This document shows, one piece after another, positions 1 through 6,940 of a stretch of 45,520 nt of DNA. The first letter of the stretch is position 1; every line of letters begins with the position of its first letter. Origin of the DNA: Deltaproteobacteria bacterium (GTDB lineage: Bacteria; UBA10199; DSSB01; JACPFA01); NCBI GenBank assembly GCA_016183235.1, contig JACPFA010000038.1:1-45520 (forward strand). Direction: 5' to 3'. The position numbers were made by a program, and so were the translations under genes. The notes under the pieces were generated by a model. The model was not told the DNA's origin. It saw nothing but the letters and a program-made list of their open reading frames with translations, and ran no database searches.

Positions 1-138
1 CGCTAATTTCTTTTCCAAATGCCCGACCGTCGGCCGACAGCTGAATTCTCGAATCTCGCCGGTCTGTGAGTTTATTCCACAACCGTGGAATAAATTATCA
101 TCGACATCGATTGCAATAAAAAATATACCTTCATTCAT
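1..138 (-). CDS. IS110-family transposase, N-terminal fragment (runs off left edge)
   Basis: A minus-strand reading frame starts at an ATG (138-136), preceded at good distance by GGAGG (149-145), and stays open to the window edge for 46 codons. The N-terminus reads FFIAIDVDDNLFHGCGI followed by a Thr-Gly-Glu-Ile turn, then a CRPTVG-like segment. This resembles the first Asp-containing beta-strand of the RuvC-like DEDD domain of IS110-family transposases (the IDVxxxxxHG pattern). IS110 enzymes use a bridge RNA encoded in the non-coding part of the element to choose their target. The rest of the gene, including the Ser-containing Tnp20 domain, is outside the window. Family assignment rests on only 46 residues, so another RNase H-fold protein is possible. 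Confidence 0.55.
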   Translation of the reverse strand, partial: MNEGIFFIAIDVDDNLFHGCGINSQTGEIREFSCRPTVGHLEKKLA

Positions 139-165
139 TGATGGCCTCCTTTGCTTAAGTGTTGT

Positions 166-187
166 TGCAACAAACCATTTTGTTGCA
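166..187. repeat. Stem-loop just upstream of the IS110-type transposase
   Basis: TGCAACAAA (166-174) pairs perfectly with TTTGTTGCA (179-187) across a 4-nt loop. It lies 28 bp upstream of the transposase start. It could be part of the element's non-coding end, where IS110 bridge RNAs can be encoded, or a simple regulatory hairpin. The sequence does not decide between these. Confidence 0.5.
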
Positions 188-249
188 CTCTCTTATTGGG
201 CTAACCAGCGCCCGGTGGCAAGTGCTGAGGTCATCCATATCTTCTAATG

Positions 250-321
250 GGATTAGCGGGCACGGAAGCCTTCCGCGTTCTCGCCCAGAGGCGAGCCGCG
301 GCTTTCCGTGCCCGCTAATCC
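250..321. repeat. GC-rich palindromic element, family A copy 1
   Basis: The left arm GGATTAGCGGGCACGGAA pairs with the right arm over 18 bp, continuing as GCC/GGC after a one-base bulge. An inner stem (CTCGCC/GGCGAG) caps the hairpin. The same unit, including the right-hand flank CATTGGGGGCCCCGGCGA, recurs inside the 25136-25339 element. Together with the 423-513 palindrome it fills most of the 491-bp gap between the IS110 fragment and the tolC-like gene. No other gene is visible in that gap. Confidence 0.8.
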
Positions 322-403
322 GCATTGGGGGCCCCGGCGATTCCGCGATGGGTCGAAAAAGCTAACTCAACTGCAAAGTCGCCTCACTCTATTTTTATAT
401 AAT

Positions 404-417
404 CTCAAATATTTGAG
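404..417. repeat. 14-bp perfect palindrome
   Basis: CTCAAATATTTGAG is its own reverse complement. It sits between the two GC-rich hairpins in the region upstream of the tolC-like gene and could be a regulator site. There is no further support. Confidence 0.35.
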
Positions 418-422
418 AAGAA

Positions 423-513
423 GTCTTTTCGAGGTAGGGAGAGGTCAAGGGAGAGCCCGCGCCCGGTCGGCCTACTCGGGCTCTCCATTGGCCTCTCCCT
501 ACCTCGAAAAGAC
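423..513. repeat. Palindromic element, family B copy 1 (intact)
   Basis: Outer arms of 22 bp (423-444 and 492-513, beginning GTCTTTTCGAGG) are perfectly complementary. An inner 10-bp stem GGAGAGCCCG/CGGGCTCTCC (450-459/477-486) follows after a mispaired step. The same element occurs in inverted orientation at 13326-13611, where its loop is occupied by another repeat. It lies between the divergent IS110-type and tolC-like genes. Confidence 0.9.
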
Positions 514-629
514 GTGGCAATATCAGGGCTTTAAAATGTAAGGCGGTTGCTATAGGTTCAAGCCTATGATAGGAAAATGTTTTTCACAAAACACCCTTTC
601 GACGGGTCTATCATTTGCTTGGAACCTGC

Positions 630-2057
630 ATGCCGAAAATTTTGCGGAATTGTTTAAAAATTTGTTGGGTTTTGATGCTCTTATTGGCTGGTCCCATTGC
701 AAATGTTGCTGCTCAAGAATCTCTACCCGAATCTTTACCAGAGACGGAAAGTAGTTTTTTAAACAACGCCATCGATGCCAACCATGAACTTTTAGTAAGT
801 CTTGATGATTGTATTAGAATGGCCCTCCTTAATAATAAAGAAATTCGTGCTTCCGATTACGATATTGAGGCGGCGCAGTGGAAACTCCGCGAAGCCAAAG
901 CCGGTGGTATGCCTGTGGTGGAATATAGTGTTGAATTAGGCCCAGCCCCCACCGATATTGATGACGCCCTTGCGAGCATGTTTAATGGGAACATTACGTT
1001 AGCCAGTCGGTTTAGACTCGAGTTGGGTATTCCGGTTTATACCTTTGGGAAATTATCGATTGCCCAATCTTTGGCAAAAGATGGGGTTCAAGCTGAACGG
1101 GTTAAAAAAGAACAAAAAGAAAATGAAATTGTGGTTAAAGTTAAAAAACTTTATTGGGGGATTTTATTGGCGAGAGACCTCATTGCCTTATTGCAAGAGG
1201 CCGAGGGGCATTTAAGTGCCGAAATCCGGCGTAAAGAAAGTGATGAGAAAGAGCCCCCCGATCCTGTAGCCATTACCAAATTAAAATTATTTCGTTTCGA
1301 AACTTCTAAAAAGCTTTATGAAGCTGAGCAAAAAGAGCAATTAGCAGTAGAAGGTTTGCGCATTACCCTTGGTGTTTCTAAAAATTATAATTTGAGTATT
1401 TTAAACAGACATCTTCAGCCTACTAATTTTAATGTTAAAGAGTTTCAAAGTTATTTAAGTGGTGAGCGAAAAAATAACCCTGATGAAAAATTGCTTAATA
1501 TTGGCCTGCAAGCCAAAGAAAAACAATATCGCTTAGAAAAACGGGCCTTATTGCCCGACATTGGCGCTGGTGGCTTGTTTGAATTTGGTGTTTCCACCGA
1601 TCCCATTACCGGGCTGGCTGCAGATGATGACTTTAACAACCCCTTTAATTTTGTAAGAGCAGCGGTGGGGGTTCGGCTTAAAGGTAAACTCGATATCAAT
1701 GGCCAAGTTTCAAAAATTAAGCGTACTCAAGCCGAGTATTATAGTGCTGCCCTTAAAAAAAGTATTGCCAAAGAAGGGTTAGAGCTTGACTTGCGCAAAC
1801 AATTTGAAGAGGTAAAAAGGGCTAAGCAAGAACTGGAAGATTCTGATAAAGGCCGGCAATTAGCGCGCCAACTCGTTTTTTTGACTAAAAGTAACCTAGA
1901 TATTGGAATTGGTGAACCCAACGAATACGCCGATGCGTTGAAACAATACCTCATTATGCGAGGTCGTTATTTAGAAAGCACTTTTAATTATAATACAACG
2001 GTGGCTGAACTAGAAGCCAAAATTCAAAGCGCCAGTGAGTTGGTGCAAACGAGGTGA
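630..2057 (+). CDS. TolC-family outer membrane efflux protein
   Basis: This is an outer-membrane factor of the OEP/TolC superfamily, expected to form the trimeric channel-tunnel of an efflux or type I export complex. The 475 residues match the family size. ATG 630 starts a good signal peptide (basic MPKILRN, hydrophobic core WVLMLLLAGPIA, cleavage near VAAQ), and GGAA lies just upstream; an in-frame TTG at 615 is less likely. The rest alternates long charged coiled-coil helices (about 170-270 and 370-450) with beta segments, the usual duplicated OEP layout. The mlaC-like gene follows with a 2-nt gap and the phosphodiesterase overlaps that, so the three form an operon. No inner-membrane pump or periplasmic adaptor is next to it, so the substrate is unknown. 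Confidence 0.88.
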   Translation: MPKILRNCLKICWVLMLLLAGPIANVAAQESLPESLPETESSFLNNAIDANHELLVSLDDCIRMALLNNKEIRASDYDIEAAQWKLREAKAGGMPVVEYSVELGPAPTDIDDALASMFNGNITLASRFRLELGIPVYTFGKLSIAQSLAKDGVQAERVKKEQKENEIVVKVKKLYWGILLARDLIALLQEAEGHLSAEIRRKESDEKEPPDPVAITKLKLFRFETSKKLYEAEQKEQLAVEGLRITLGVSKNYNLSILNRHLQPTNFNVKEFQSYLSGERKNNPDEKLLNIGLQAKEKQYRLEKRALLPDIGAGGLFEFGVSTDPITGLAADDDFNNPFNFVRAAVGVRLKGKLDINGQVSKIKRTQAEYYSAALKKSIAKEGLELDLRKQFEEVKRAKQELEDSDKGRQLARQLVFLTKSNLDIGIGEPNEYADALKQYLIMRGRYLESTFNYNTTVAELEAKIQSASELVQTR

Positions 2058-2059
2058 TG

Positions 2060-2749
2060 ATGAAAAAAACAATTTTAAGCTACATGTCATTTTTATTATT
2101 CATCTTCTTTTTTAGCGCCGTTTCATGGGCAGCCCCCAAAGGTGACGGGGGGGAAGGGCAGGGTAACACCGTCAAACGTATGGGTAATATCAATGCAGCC
2201 CCTGGCACACCCACTCGAGCTATTTTAGATATCGAAGATAAAATGAAGTCTTATAAAACTCAAAAACCGCTTAGCGCGGCTGATGAAGAATACAATGCCA
2301 AAATAAAACGAGAAATCATTCAGGGCACCTTTGATTTAAGAGAGCTGTGCCGCCGTTCGCTTGATAAACATTGGGATCAACGCTCCGGGGCCGAGCAAGA
2401 TCAATTTGTCAATCTTATGTCGCGCATTCTTGAAAAAAAGGCCCTTTTTACCAGTGAACAAAGCAAAACAAGGGGTAAAAAATATGTGGTTAATTATCGA
2501 GGCGATAGTTTTTCGCAAGGGAATATGGCCATTTCAAAAATTCATATTCGCACCCAAGACAATAACGAGGTCAACATTCAATACCGGTTTCGCAAAGTGG
2601 GGTCGCAGTGGAGAATTTACGATGTAGTGGTAGACGATGCTAGCCTGGTTGATAATTATCGCTATCAATTCGATAGTATCATTAAAAAATATGGTTACGG
2701 CGAACTTGTCAACCGCATGAATAAAAAATTGATGGAACATGATGAATAA
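2060..2749 (+). CDS. MlaC/Ttg2D-family periplasmic phospholipid-binding protein
   Basis: MlaC carries phospholipids between the outer-membrane MlaA complex and the inner-membrane MlaFEDB ABC transporter; hopanoid-cluster HpnM is a related branch. The protein has a clear signal peptide (MKKTILSYMSFLLFIFFFSAVSWAA-type), then the family features FDLRELCRRSL, a middle VNYRGD segment and the C-terminal signature YDVVVDDASLVDNYR followed by FDSIIKK. Start codons stack as GTG 2054, ATG 2057 and ATG 2060; GAGG at 2051-2054 fits ATG 2060 best. The gene overlaps the downstream phosphodiesterase by 11 bp. No MlaD, E or F is adjacent, so it may serve a transporter encoded elsewhere. Confidence 0.88.
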   Translation: MKKTILSYMSFLLFIFFFSAVSWAAPKGDGGEGQGNTVKRMGNINAAPGTPTRAILDIEDKMKSYKTQKPLSAADEEYNAKIKREIIQGTFDLRELCRRSLDKHWDQRSGAEQDQFVNLMSRILEKKALFTSEQSKTRGKKYVVNYRGDSFSQGNMAISKIHIRTQDNNEVNIQYRFRKVGSQWRIYDVVVDDASLVDNYRYQFDSIIKKYGYGELVNRMNKKLMEHDE

Positions 2750-4145
2750 AAAACGTTGCATCATGATTTTGGCTGATGGGGCTCGTTACAGCACTTTCCA
2801 AAAGCTACTCCAACAAGGCCAATTGCCAGCTTTTGAAGAAATTTTTTTAAAAGAAGGCAAGCTCTTAAAAGGGGTTAGCGTTTTCCCTTCCACCACGGGG
2901 CCAGCTTATTTGCCTTATTTAACAGGGTGTTTCCCCGGCACCTGTAATATCCCCGGGATTCGTTGGTTTGATAAACAAGAATATTCTGCCTTCGTTTTTT
3001 CCACTTGCAAATTTCGCAGTTATGTAGGGCTAGAGAGTTATTTGATGGACCGCGATATGAACTCAAACATCCCCACGCTCTTTGAGCTCATCCCTAAATC
3101 TTTTAATATTTTCAGTGCGGTCAGCAAAGGCGCCAAACACCATGTCTCCCGGCATGCCAAAATTTGGTATTGGTTTTATTGTCATCTTACCGATCGCTGG
3201 GATGTAGCTGATAAGGCCGCTTTTCAAAAAACTTTGAAAATCATTGAGGGCGATTTTGAATTTTTATTCGTCGTGTTTCCTGGGATCGATGAATTTTCTC
3301 ATTTAAGTTCGCCCGAGCATCCCTCAACCTTAGAAGCTTATCAAAAACTCGATACCTATTTTGGCGAGGTGGGCACGCGTTTAAAACAATTGGGCAAATA
3401 CGATGACACCCTCTTTTTACTAGTAAGCGATCATGGGCTGTCGGAATGCCATACCCATTATGGAGTAGGGGAGATGTTAGAAACTCATGGGTTAAAAACG
3501 CTGTATCACCCTAAGGTTCATCGCTTACGCCTAGATGCGGCTAGTATGACTTCGGGCAATGCCATGACCCACATTTATTTCAAAGGGCAAAACCAGTGGG
3601 CCGAGCGCTTAACTCATGAAGCATTGCAGGGCCAATATGCAGAAATTTTAGCAGAACTTAGAAATGAACCCGCCGTTGGTTTAATGTTAACTCAAGCTGC
3701 CTCGGGTTGGATCAATGTTGAAAGTAAAATTGGCCAAGCCATTATCAAAGAAAATCCAGATTCAATTGAGTATCAGGTTTTAAAAGGGGACCCCTTTGGT
3801 TATTCTGCTTTGCCCACAAAAATGACCCAACAAGAGGCCTTAGCTCAAACCATCCATACGCAATATCCTGATGCTTTAGTTCAGATACCTCAGCTATTTC
3901 GTTCATCGCGTACCGGTGATGTGGTTTTAAGCGCTGCACCAGGCTATGACTTGCGTCTACGCTTTGAAAACCCCGAACACCAATCCGGCCACGGCGCTCT
4001 GCACGAACAACACATGCTTGTGCCAATCTTTATCAATGCCCCCGTCACTCAAGACTACGCCCGCAGCGTGGATGTGTTTCCCACCGTATTAAAATTAATG
4101 GGCTTAGAGATTCCTGATGGGATTGATGGAGAGGTTATTCATTAA
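2739..4145 (+). CDS. Alkaline phosphatase-superfamily phosphodiesterase/nucleotide pyrophosphatase
   Basis: This is a 468-residue metal-dependent phosphodiesterase of the type I phosphodiesterase/nucleotide pyrophosphatase group. Visible motifs are the N-terminal metal site ILADGAR, the nucleophile region STTGPAYLPYLTG (Thr in TTGPAY), a second metal site GIDEFSH, the third SDHGL and the C-terminal GHGALHEQHMLVP His ligand. No signal peptide is seen, so it may act in the cytoplasm. ATG 2739 lies inside the end of the mlaC-like gene, indicating translational coupling. Given its operon partners, a phospholipid or phosphoglycan headgroup substrate is plausible but unproven. Its last 11 bp overlap the convergent metallopeptidase gene. 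Confidence 0.85.
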   Translation: MMNKKRCIMILADGARYSTFQKLLQQGQLPAFEEIFLKEGKLLKGVSVFPSTTGPAYLPYLTGCFPGTCNIPGIRWFDKQEYSAFVFSTCKFRSYVGLESYLMDRDMNSNIPTLFELIPKSFNIFSAVSKGAKHHVSRHAKIWYWFYCHLTDRWDVADKAAFQKTLKIIEGDFEFLFVVFPGIDEFSHLSSPEHPSTLEAYQKLDTYFGEVGTRLKQLGKYDDTLFLLVSDHGLSECHTHYGVGEMLETHGLKTLYHPKVHRLRLDAASMTSGNAMTHIYFKGQNQWAERLTHEALQGQYAEILAELRNEPAVGLMLTQAASGWINVESKIGQAIIKENPDSIEYQVLKGDPFGYSALPTKMTQQEALAQTIHTQYPDALVQIPQLFRSSRTGDVVLSAAPGYDLRLRFENPEHQSGHGALHEQHMLVPIFINAPVTQDYARSVDVFPTVLKLMGLEIPDGIDGEVIH

Positions 4146-5193
4146 CTCGGGCGCAACCCGGTTGATCAACAAAACCAGGAGCAGCCATGTCAGTATAATA
4201 AGCTTTTACAAAGACATCTAACTTTCCATCTAAATAACTTACAACCATTGCATTGGCCCACCGATAATTTAAATTGCTGCCTTCCAAATGATGCTGAAGC
4301 CCAACTTCAATAAAGGCTTTTGAGAGTGTTGTATTAGCAAAGCCACCTTTTTGATAAGCACCCAGCTGTTGTTCGGTAAAACCAATACGAAACAATAAAT
4401 ACCGCGCCATCGTCATATAACCACGCACCTCGTTAGCCAAGGCTACTTGTTTGTTGACTTCCCCTAGACAGATCTCACTCCCCATTTCCAAGGTTTTTAA
4501 TACATAACTCCATGCAACCACACTGTCATAAGTAAAGGTTTTAATCTCTTGTTGGGCAAAATCTAAATTAAATGAAAATTTTGTGCGAACTTGGTTTGGG
4601 CTAGGGGCATGAGGTGATTTAGGAATAGTATGCTTGTGGCCATTGTCACATTTTAATTTCCATTCAACACTCCAATTTTCATTACGACGCTTTTCGGTGA
4701 GCAGATGATCCGTTTCATGAATTAACAAACTAGCCGGTGCCCCAGCCGTAACGATCATTTCATTATTTATTGGATCGTAAATGCCAATAAACCCTTCAGG
4801 AACTTCGCCTTCATTTGGGTAACGAAATTTAACATAAGGTAATTCTTCTTGGATTAATTTCAAATCAGCCAGCAATTCATCGTAGATTTTGGGCCGGTCT
4901 TGCATTTTTTCGAGAGCGGCAATATCGAGATTGATTTGCTTACTTAGCGTAGTTTTTTCAGGGTGATTGAAATTAGGAGCGGGTTTAAAGGTGGGTTCCC
5001 ATTCAATAAAGTCCCAAAAAGTAGAGGGATTTTGTTTGATGAATTCTTGGGCCTTTACAACACGATTTTCACCAGGCTTAATAGTAAATTTCTCAAAATT
5101 ACCCTGCTTTCCATCACCATCAAGATCAGCCCAATAAGTCGTCGGATTAATTTGATAAAATTCAGCTTTTTTTTTGAATTCCGGAGCTCCCAT
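4135..5193 (-). CDS. Putative zincin metallopeptidase with EF-hand-like loop
   Basis: I do not recognise the family. From ATG 5193, which is well placed after AGAAGG (a GTG at 5199 is less likely), the protein has 352 residues and no signal peptide. Residues 159-163 are HETDH, a perfect HExxH zinc motif in a helix-like context (LLIHETDHLL). A downstream NEVRGY could supply the third, gluzincin-type, ligand. Residues 23-34, DLDGDGKQGNFE, match the EF-hand/dockerin calcium loop DxDxDGxxxxxE. The segments FYQINPTTYWADLD and FIKQNPSTFWDFIE look like an internal duplication. Peptidase activity is inferred from the motif only. The gene is convergent with, and overlaps by 11 bp, the phosphodiesterase. 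Confidence 0.7.
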   Translation of the reverse strand: MGAPEFKKKAEFYQINPTTYWADLDGDGKQGNFEKFTIKPGENRVVKAQEFIKQNPSTFWDFIEWEPTFKPAPNFNHPEKTTLSKQINLDIAALEKMQDRPKIYDELLADLKLIQEELPYVKFRYPNEGEVPEGFIGIYDPINNEMIVTAGAPASLLIHETDHLLTEKRRNENWSVEWKLKCDNGHKHTIPKSPHAPSPNQVRTKFSFNLDFAQQEIKTFTYDSVVAWSYVLKTLEMGSEICLGEVNKQVALANEVRGYMTMARYLLFRIGFTEQQLGAYQKGGFANTTLSKAFIEVGLQHHLEGSNLNYRWANAMVVSYLDGKLDVFVKAYYTDMAAPGFVDQPGCARVNE

Positions 5194-5278
5194 ATCCACC
5201 TTCTTAATTTTATCCCACCCTGATTAAAGGCTTATCGTTTTCTAAACAAAACTGTTGCTCAGGTTAAAAATAGACACT

Positions 5279-5296
5279 TGACTGGTTAAATAGTCA
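5279..5296. promoter_or_regulatory. Dyad upstream of the phd-vapC pair (possible operator)
   Basis: TGACT and AGTCA form an 18-bp interrupted dyad 16 bp upstream of the antitoxin start. Type II antitoxins normally autoregulate through such a site. The left arm overlaps a TTGACT hexamer (5278-5283) that could be a -35 element. The short arms make this tentative. Confidence 0.35.
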
Positions 5297-5311
5297 TGAT
5301 AATGTATATCC

Positions 5312-5560
5312 ATGGCAAAGCCGCATAATTCCGGAATTAAGATTAGTGACTTTAAAACCCATTGTTTACGTTTGCTCGATGAAACGGGAAAGAAAGGCAA
5401 GGAGTATACGATCCTTAAAAAAGGCGTACCGTTGGCTCGAGTTGTACCTGTGAAAAAACCCAAAAAGATTGTTCGTAGAGGTTCTTTGAAAGGCCTAGCC
5501 ACTTTAGAAGGTGATATTGTTTATGTTAGTTTTAGCGAAGATTGGGACGTGTTAAAATAG
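5312..5560 (+). CDS. Phd/YefM-type antitoxin of a VapC module
   Basis: An 82-residue protein of the Phd/YefM fold. The N-terminal part (ISDFKTHCLRLLDE, then YTILKKGVPLARVVPV) matches the DNA-binding antitoxin domain, and the basic-to-acidic C-terminus would wrap and neutralise the PIN toxin. The toxin gene follows with its start overlapping the antitoxin stop (TAGTG). It is one of two closely spaced, convergent antitoxin-toxin pairs of the same type here. Expected role: neutralise the VapC RNase and repress the operon. Confidence 0.85.
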   Translation: MAKPHNSGIKISDFKTHCLRLLDETGKKGKEYTILKKGVPLARVVPVKKPKKIVRRGSLKGLATLEGDIVYVSFSEDWDVLK

Positions 5561-5958
5561 TGAAGATTTTGCTAGACACCCACATCCTACTTTGGTGGTA
5601 CCTCGATTCTCCAAAGATTTCTACTGAATATCTAAGAATTCTTGAACAAAAAGAAGCACAAGAACAACCCATAGGTCTTTCAATTATTTCTTTGTGGGAA
5701 ATTTCTAAACTTGTTTCATTAGGAAAATTCAAAATCAATTTTTCTCTTGATCAATGGTTTTTTGATCTTGAAGAAGATCCGCTTCTTCAAATTTATCCGT
5801 TAAGTGCAGGGGTCATTTTGGAGAGCAATCGCTTGGGTAATGAATTTCCTAAAGACCCTGCTGATCAACTCATTGCAGCAACAGCGCGTTATCATGAACT
5901 TCATCTCATGACAGTTGATAAACTTATCATTCAATCTAAAATGGTGGCCGTAGTATGA
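5560..5958 (+). CDS. VapC-type PIN-domain RNase toxin
   Basis: A 132-residue PIN ribonuclease. The GTG at 5560 overlaps the antitoxin stop and gives the canonical start KILLDTHILLWW, with the first catalytic Asp in LDTH. Other acidic positions are the Glu in SLWEISKL, the Asp pair in KDPADQLIAA and the late Asp in TVDKLI. VapC toxins cleave tRNA or rRNA when the antitoxin is degraded. An upstream in-frame TTG at 5542 would add six residues but lies inside the antitoxin gene. It ends 14 bp before the end of the convergent second VapC gene. Confidence 0.88.
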   Translation: MKILLDTHILLWWYLDSPKISTEYLRILEQKEAQEQPIGLSIISLWEISKLVSLGKFKINFSLDQWFFDLEEDPLLQIYPLSAGVILESNRLGNEFPKDPADQLIAATARYHELHLMTVDKLIIQSKMVAVV

Positions 5959-5972
5959 ACCCTGTCCTTTTG

Positions 5973-6335
5973 TTAGTGAGCAAGGGGAACTAGTTTTGAA
6001 GATAAGATTTTTTTGTCGCGAGTCAAAAGGGGGATTTTATGAACAACACTTGTGGCCGCAATGATTTCGTCAGCCGGATCTCCTTTAAAATCAAGTTGTA
6101 TGGATTGTTGGCAAATGGCTAAGTCTAAAGGAATGATTTCGATTCTTGCCAAAATTTGACGAAATTCCTTATCTTCTAGATCGTAATCAATTCGTTTGAG
6201 TTGGGATAGCTTGGCGATTTCCCATAAAACAATGGCAGAAATACACCATGGATTTTTGGAAAGTAGGCGTCTTTCAGATAGGTTTAAATCACCTGTTAAG
6301 GCATAGAGTAAAATATGGGTGTCAAGATTGAGCAT
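5973..6335 (-). CDS. VapC-type PIN-domain RNase toxin (second pair)
   Basis: This 120-residue PIN protein starts MLNLDTHILLYAL and keeps the acidic residues in LWEIAKL, GDPADEIIAA and LTRDKKI. It overlaps its antitoxin gene by 14 bp and is convergent with the first VapC gene. The two toxins share the LDTHILL start, the LWEI(A/S)KL core and the DPAD(Q/E)(L/I)IAAT segment, so they are paralogues or imports of the same subfamily rather than unrelated PIN proteins. Confidence 0.88.
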   Translation of the reverse strand: MLNLDTHILLYALTGDLNLSERRLLSKNPWCISAIVLWEIAKLSQLKRIDYDLEDKEFRQILARIEIIPLDLAICQQSIQLDFKGDPADEIIAATSVVHKIPLLTRDKKILSSKLVPLAH

Positions 6336-6540
6336 TCCATTTTACTCCGGTGGATAAAACTTCATCTTTAATTTTAAGCTTTCCCTTTAAGCGCCCAATC
6401 AATTGAGCAGAATCTGTGTTAAAAGGATAAATTTTAGCAATGGGTTTTCCTCGTTTGGTAACGAGCAAGCCATCGGAATCTAGTTGTTCTAAGATGGCAA
6501 GGCACTGTTCCTTGAATTTTGCAGCCCCAATTTTTTTCAC
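6322..6540 (-). CDS. Phd/YefM-type antitoxin (second pair)
   Basis: A 72-residue antitoxin: KIGAAKFKEQCLAILEQLD, then LLVTKRGKPIAKIYP, the Phd/YefM DNA-binding core, and a Lys-rich toxin-binding tail. It starts with GTG 6540 and has no visible Shine-Dalgarno. A promoter-like TAGACA-N16-TATAAT on the same strand would start transcription almost at the GTG, so a leaderless message is possible. It overlaps the toxin gene, as usual in these operons. Confidence 0.83.
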   Translation of the reverse strand: MKKIGAAKFKEQCLAILEQLDSDGLLVTKRGKPIAKIYPFNTDSAQLIGRLKGKLKIKDEVLSTGVKWNAQS

Positions 6541-6546
6541 AAAGCC

Positions 6547-6574
6547 ATTATACTATAGACAAATAAAATGTCTA
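6547..6574 (-). promoter_or_regulatory. Putative promoter of the second phd-vapC pair
   Basis: On the minus strand TAGACA (6574-6569) and TATAAT (6552-6547) are separated by 16 bp. Transcription would begin near 6540, at the antitoxin start codon. GACA/TGTC half-sites in the same stretch could serve as the antitoxin's operator. Confidence 0.45.
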
Positions 6575-6644
6575 GTCATTTTAAATGTCCATTATAATGC
6601 TTCACTCTTGCAGGGAGAGCGCTTGGGTTATTTTGTCAGCCGCG

Positions 6645-6800
6645 CTCCATCGGCGACCCTCATGGGACTAGCCGGCACGGACTTCCTGTCATTGCGAGCC
6701 CAACGGGCGTGGCAATCTCACCGGTTAAACAGAAGAGATTGCTTCGGCTGGCTGGCCTCGCAATGACAGAGGAGACCCCGCCGCATAAGCTAATGGCTTC
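6645..6800. repeat. Degraded family A element interrupted by a TCATTGCGAG element
   Basis: The segment starting CTCCATCGGCGACCCTCATG and running through ACTAGCCGGCACGGA matches the left arm of the family A element at 25183-25220. It is then broken by a TGTCATTGCGAG...CTCGCAATGACA element (6687-6768). The matching right arm is not recognisable. Apart from these repeats and the regulatory sites at either end, I see no gene between 6541 and 6886. Confidence 0.6.
6687..6768. repeat. TCATTGCGAG-type palindromic element (family C)
   Basis: TGTCATTGCGAG and CTCGCAATGACA bound an 82-bp unit. Inside are GGCAATCTC and GAGATTGC, which pair with each other. It is near-identical in its left half to the copy at 13442-13523. 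Confidence 0.85.
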
Positions 6801-6861
6801 CTCAACAATTTGAGCACTCTCCACCCGTCACTGAAGGGTTACAGATCAAGCAAAAATACCC

Positions 6862-6891
6862 TTGACCAAGTAGAGGAGTTATGTCTATGAA
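6862..6891 (+). promoter_or_regulatory. Putative tetR(fadR)-etf promoter
   Basis: TTGACC (6862-6867) and TATGAA (6886-6891) are 18 bp apart. The -10 runs into the first FadR-type operator, so bound repressor would block RNA polymerase. Transcription would start near 6898, about 33 nt before the tetR ATG. Confidence 0.45.
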
Positions 6892-6940
6892 TGAATCATC
6901 ATTCATTATGAATGGTGGTTCATTCAATTTATGGAAATAG
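6887..6940 (+). CDS. Possible 17-codon leader ORF overlapping tetR
   Basis: AGAGGAG (6872-6878) is followed 8 nt later by ATG 6887 (a second in-frame ATG lies at 6881). The ORF covers both operator palindromes and stops at TAG 6938-6940, ten bases into the tetR gene. Since tetR itself has no clear Shine-Dalgarno, coupled translation is possible. If transcription starts near 6898, as the promoter suggests, this ORF would not be made. Confidence 0.2.
   Translation: MNESSFIMNGGSFNLWK
6888..6905. promoter_or_regulatory. FadR-type TetR operator 1
   Basis: TGAATGAATCATCATTCA has perfect 7-bp arms (TGAATGA/TCATTCA). It fits the TGAATGA-N4-TCATTCA operator pattern known for Bacillus FadR, the TetR-family repressor of fatty-acid degradation. 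Its position immediately before a FadR-like gene supports autoregulation. Confidence 0.8.
6909..6926. promoter_or_regulatory. FadR-type TetR operator 2
   Basis: TGAATGGTGGTTCATTCA repeats operator 1 with one arm mismatch. The two sites are offset by 21 bp, two helical turns, so two dimers would bind on the same face of the DNA. It ends four bases before the tetR start codon. Confidence 0.75.

Noticed and set aside
5200-5240. A third sigma-28-like promoter before the metallopeptidase gene
   Set aside because: CGATAAGCCT is present on the minus strand, but no TAAA-like -35 lies at the right distance.
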